A stretch of DNA of 7,277 bases from the NCBI GenBank assembly GCA_001768155.1, contig MENC01000150.1:1-7277 (forward strand), written 5' to 3'. The stretch is from Bacteroidetes bacterium GWA2_30_7 (lineage in GTDB: Bacteria; Bacteroidota; Bacteroidia; Bacteroidales; GWF2-33-38). The translations under genes and the position numbers were made by a program. This document shows, in pieces, positions 6,259 to 7,277 of this stretch; position 1 is the first letter of the stretch; each line of letters opens with the position of its first letter. Below the pieces are notes generated by a model. That model made no database searches, had not been told where the DNA came from, and saw only the letters and a program-made list of their open reading frames with translations.

Positions 6259-6643
6259 AAAATATTATATCTTTAAAACAATATAAAAACAAATTAATTG
6301 AAATAATTATATCGCTAATTAAAATTATTCTCAATCGTATTAAATTAAAGTATAAAATTATGAAAAAACATAGTCTTAAAACTAATTCTATAAAGAAAAA
6401 AGAAAATATTTTTATTGAATACTTATTATAAATTAACGCTTTATCGAAATTAAATCTAACTATTTCGGAAAACGAACGTGAAATTCCGCATGTTGGACAT
6501 GGCTTTCTCGTATTTTCAAAAACCTGACAATCAATAGGATGATTGTTTTTTTCAGCAGAAAAAAAGCCGGAATAAAACATAATAGAAATGAATATTCCGG
6601 CTAATATTAAATTTATTATCTGATAAGGCTGCTTATAAAGCAA
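6251..6643 (-). CDS. DUF2752 membrane protein, apparent TTG start
   Basis: A 130-residue integral membrane protein with about three membrane segments (about 9-28, 79-101 and 106-122). Between the first two is the DUF2752 signature CPTCGISRS (49-57), with C49, C52, G53 and R56, and another Cys at 39. The family is of unknown function; the CxxCG motif could bind a metal or form a disulphide. The reading frame is open upstream only to a stop at 6662-6664 and has no ATG before M22, which would remove the first membrane segment. The best start is therefore TTG at 6643. An ATG at 6648 lies in another frame, so a small indel near the start is an alternative. Its last 8 bases overlap the MORN lipoprotein start, implying an operon. 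Confidence 0.75.
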   Translation of the reverse strand: MLYKQPYQIINLILAGIFISIMFYSGFFSAEKNNHPIDCQVFENTRKPCPTCGISRSFSEIVRFNFDKALIYNKYSIKIFSFFFIELVLRLCFFIILYFNLIRLRIILISDIIISINLFLYCFKDIIFYV

Positions 6644-6651
6644 GGCATAAG

Positions 6652-6758
6652 AATTTAGGATTTACGAATTTAGAGATTTAGGATTTAACTGCGTAGCAAC
6701 ACTTTAACAAAATAACCACGAACTTCAAACGTTAAACTTCAAACATGAAACTTCAAAC
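6652..6758. repeat. Short direct repeats in the gap between the DUF2752 and DUF4190-like genes
   Basis: Two kinds of low-complexity repeat fill this 124-base gap. ATTTAGGATTTA occurs at 6653-6664 and again at 6676-6687, with the related GAATTTAGAG between them. AACTTCAAAC occurs exactly three times, at 6721-6730, 6735-6744 and 6749-6758, with an exact 14-base period. From memory, such ACGAATTTAG and AACTTCAAAC strings recur between genes in many Bacteroidetes genomes. They lie in the leader of the minus-strand DUF2752 gene. Confidence 0.65.
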
Positions 6759-6767
6759 AGTTTACTA

Positions 6768-7196
6768 CTATTCAGCAGGTTCAGATGAATTTGTTAAACT
6801 ATCTTCAATAGCATCCATTTGCTCGTTTAAAGTAGTATCCATGTTTTCTAACTCACTGTTTAAATCGTTCATTGCATTTTTCCACTCATCATCAAAGTTT
6901 TTTAAACCTTCTGTTGCTTCAGTTGCAACTTGATTCCAAAAATACCATTGATAACCAGCGATTCCAGTGCCAATAATTGAAACAATAAGAGCTGCAATTA
7001 TTAATCCTTTAGCACCATTACCTTTTGAAGCCATCGAAAGTGCAATTGCACTTAGAATAATACCAACAACACCCGGTATTAATGCCCAAGTCCCAAGACA
7101 TGGTATAAAAGAAATAATTAATGCAACTAAACCTAATACAAATCCGGCAATTCCTAGTCCCATTCCGGCTTTAGTTTTTACTGCTTGTTCTTCCAT
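6768..7196 (-). CDS. DUF4190-like small membrane protein with acidic C-terminal tail
   Basis: A 142-residue membrane protein. Residues 14-31, 35-56 and 64-84 are glycine- and alanine-rich hydrophobic segments (starting GLGIAGFVLGLVALI), the pattern of DUF4190-type proteins of unknown function; Pro32-Cys33 marks the turn between the first two. A soluble tail of about 55 residues follows. It is rich in Glu, Asp and Asn and probably helical (ATEGLKNFDDEWKNAMNDL), possibly a coiled coil. There is no cleavable signal peptide; the first 10 residues are polar. The ATG at 7196 gives a sensible N-terminus. The gene reads toward the DUF2752/lipoprotein pair, 124 bases away across the repeats, so they may form one transcript or separate units. 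The 81 bases upstream are very AT-rich, with no secure promoter. Family assignment is by character and moderately sure. Confidence 0.75.
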   Translation of the reverse strand: MEEQAVKTKAGMGLGIAGFVLGLVALIISFIPCLGTWALIPGVVGIILSAIALSMASKGNGAKGLIIAALIVSIIGTGIAGYQWYFWNQVATEATEGLKNFDDEWKNAMNDLNSELENMDTTLNEQMDAIEDSLTNSSEPAE

Positions 7197-7277
7197 AAAG
7201 ATTATAATTTTTAAATTAATAAATTTTGGATAAAAATAAGAAATTAATGCAAGTTGAACTCAATTTGTTAAAAAAAT

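Noticed and set aside
6721..6758. CRISPR or origin-type iterons from the 14-base periodic repeat
   Set aside because: Only three short copies with 4-base spacers and no replication gene; better explained as low-complexity intergenic repeat.
6967..7233. 88-codon plus-strand ORF opposite the DUF4190-like gene
   Set aside because: Antisense shadow of a membrane-protein gene; its Pro/Ile/Ala-rich composition is the mirror of hydrophobic codons.
7197..7277. Minus-strand promoter for the DUF4190-like gene
   Set aside because: A TATTTTTA box with an ATTG about 22 bases upstream can be drawn, but in such AT-rich DNA the match is too weak to annotate.

Overview
The window is a low-GC chromosomal segment, about one third G+C by eye. 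It most likely comes from a Bacteroidetes (Bacteroidota) genome, probably a Bacteroidales-like or environmental member. The reasons are a Fur-family regulator directly upstream of purA, start codons with no clear Shine-Dalgarno sequence, a bacterial SUI1 protein, a MORN/YwqK-type lipoprotein, and dispersed palindromic and low-complexity intergenic repeats that I remember as typical of that phylum. The lineage call is an inference; no rRNA or other marker gene is present.

Left part (+ strand): the C-terminal end of a GNAT acetyltransferase runs in from the window edge and is followed by a REPIN-like pair of hairpins (305-361). Next come an HD-domain phosphohydrolase and, 4 bases later, a SUI1/YciH-type translation factor. 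A 468-base gap (1305-1772) holds an 8-bp microsatellite grown out of a dispersed repeat, two small hairpins, and the likely promoter of fur.

Middle part (+ strand): fur and purA are 34 bases apart and probably co-transcribed, pairing a metal-responsive regulator with the committed step of AMP synthesis. After a 160-base gap come a nucleotide-sugar epimerase/dehydratase and a trans-polyprenyl diphosphate synthase. Their stop and start codons share one base (TAATG), so they are probably translationally coupled.

Right part (- strand): a nested 130-bp inverted repeat (5654-5783) separates the convergent gene sets. Three minus-strand envelope genes follow: a MORN-repeat lipoprotein whose start overlaps by 8 bases the end of a DUF2752 membrane protein (apparent TTG start), and further upstream a DUF4190-like membrane protein. 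The gap between the last two is filled with short direct repeats.

Most of this is ordinary housekeeping and envelope sequence. I found no convincing new defence, mobile or RNA system. The observations most worth a second look are the intergenic repeats, the epimerase/prenyl synthase coupling, and the overlapping lipoprotein/DUF2752 pair.
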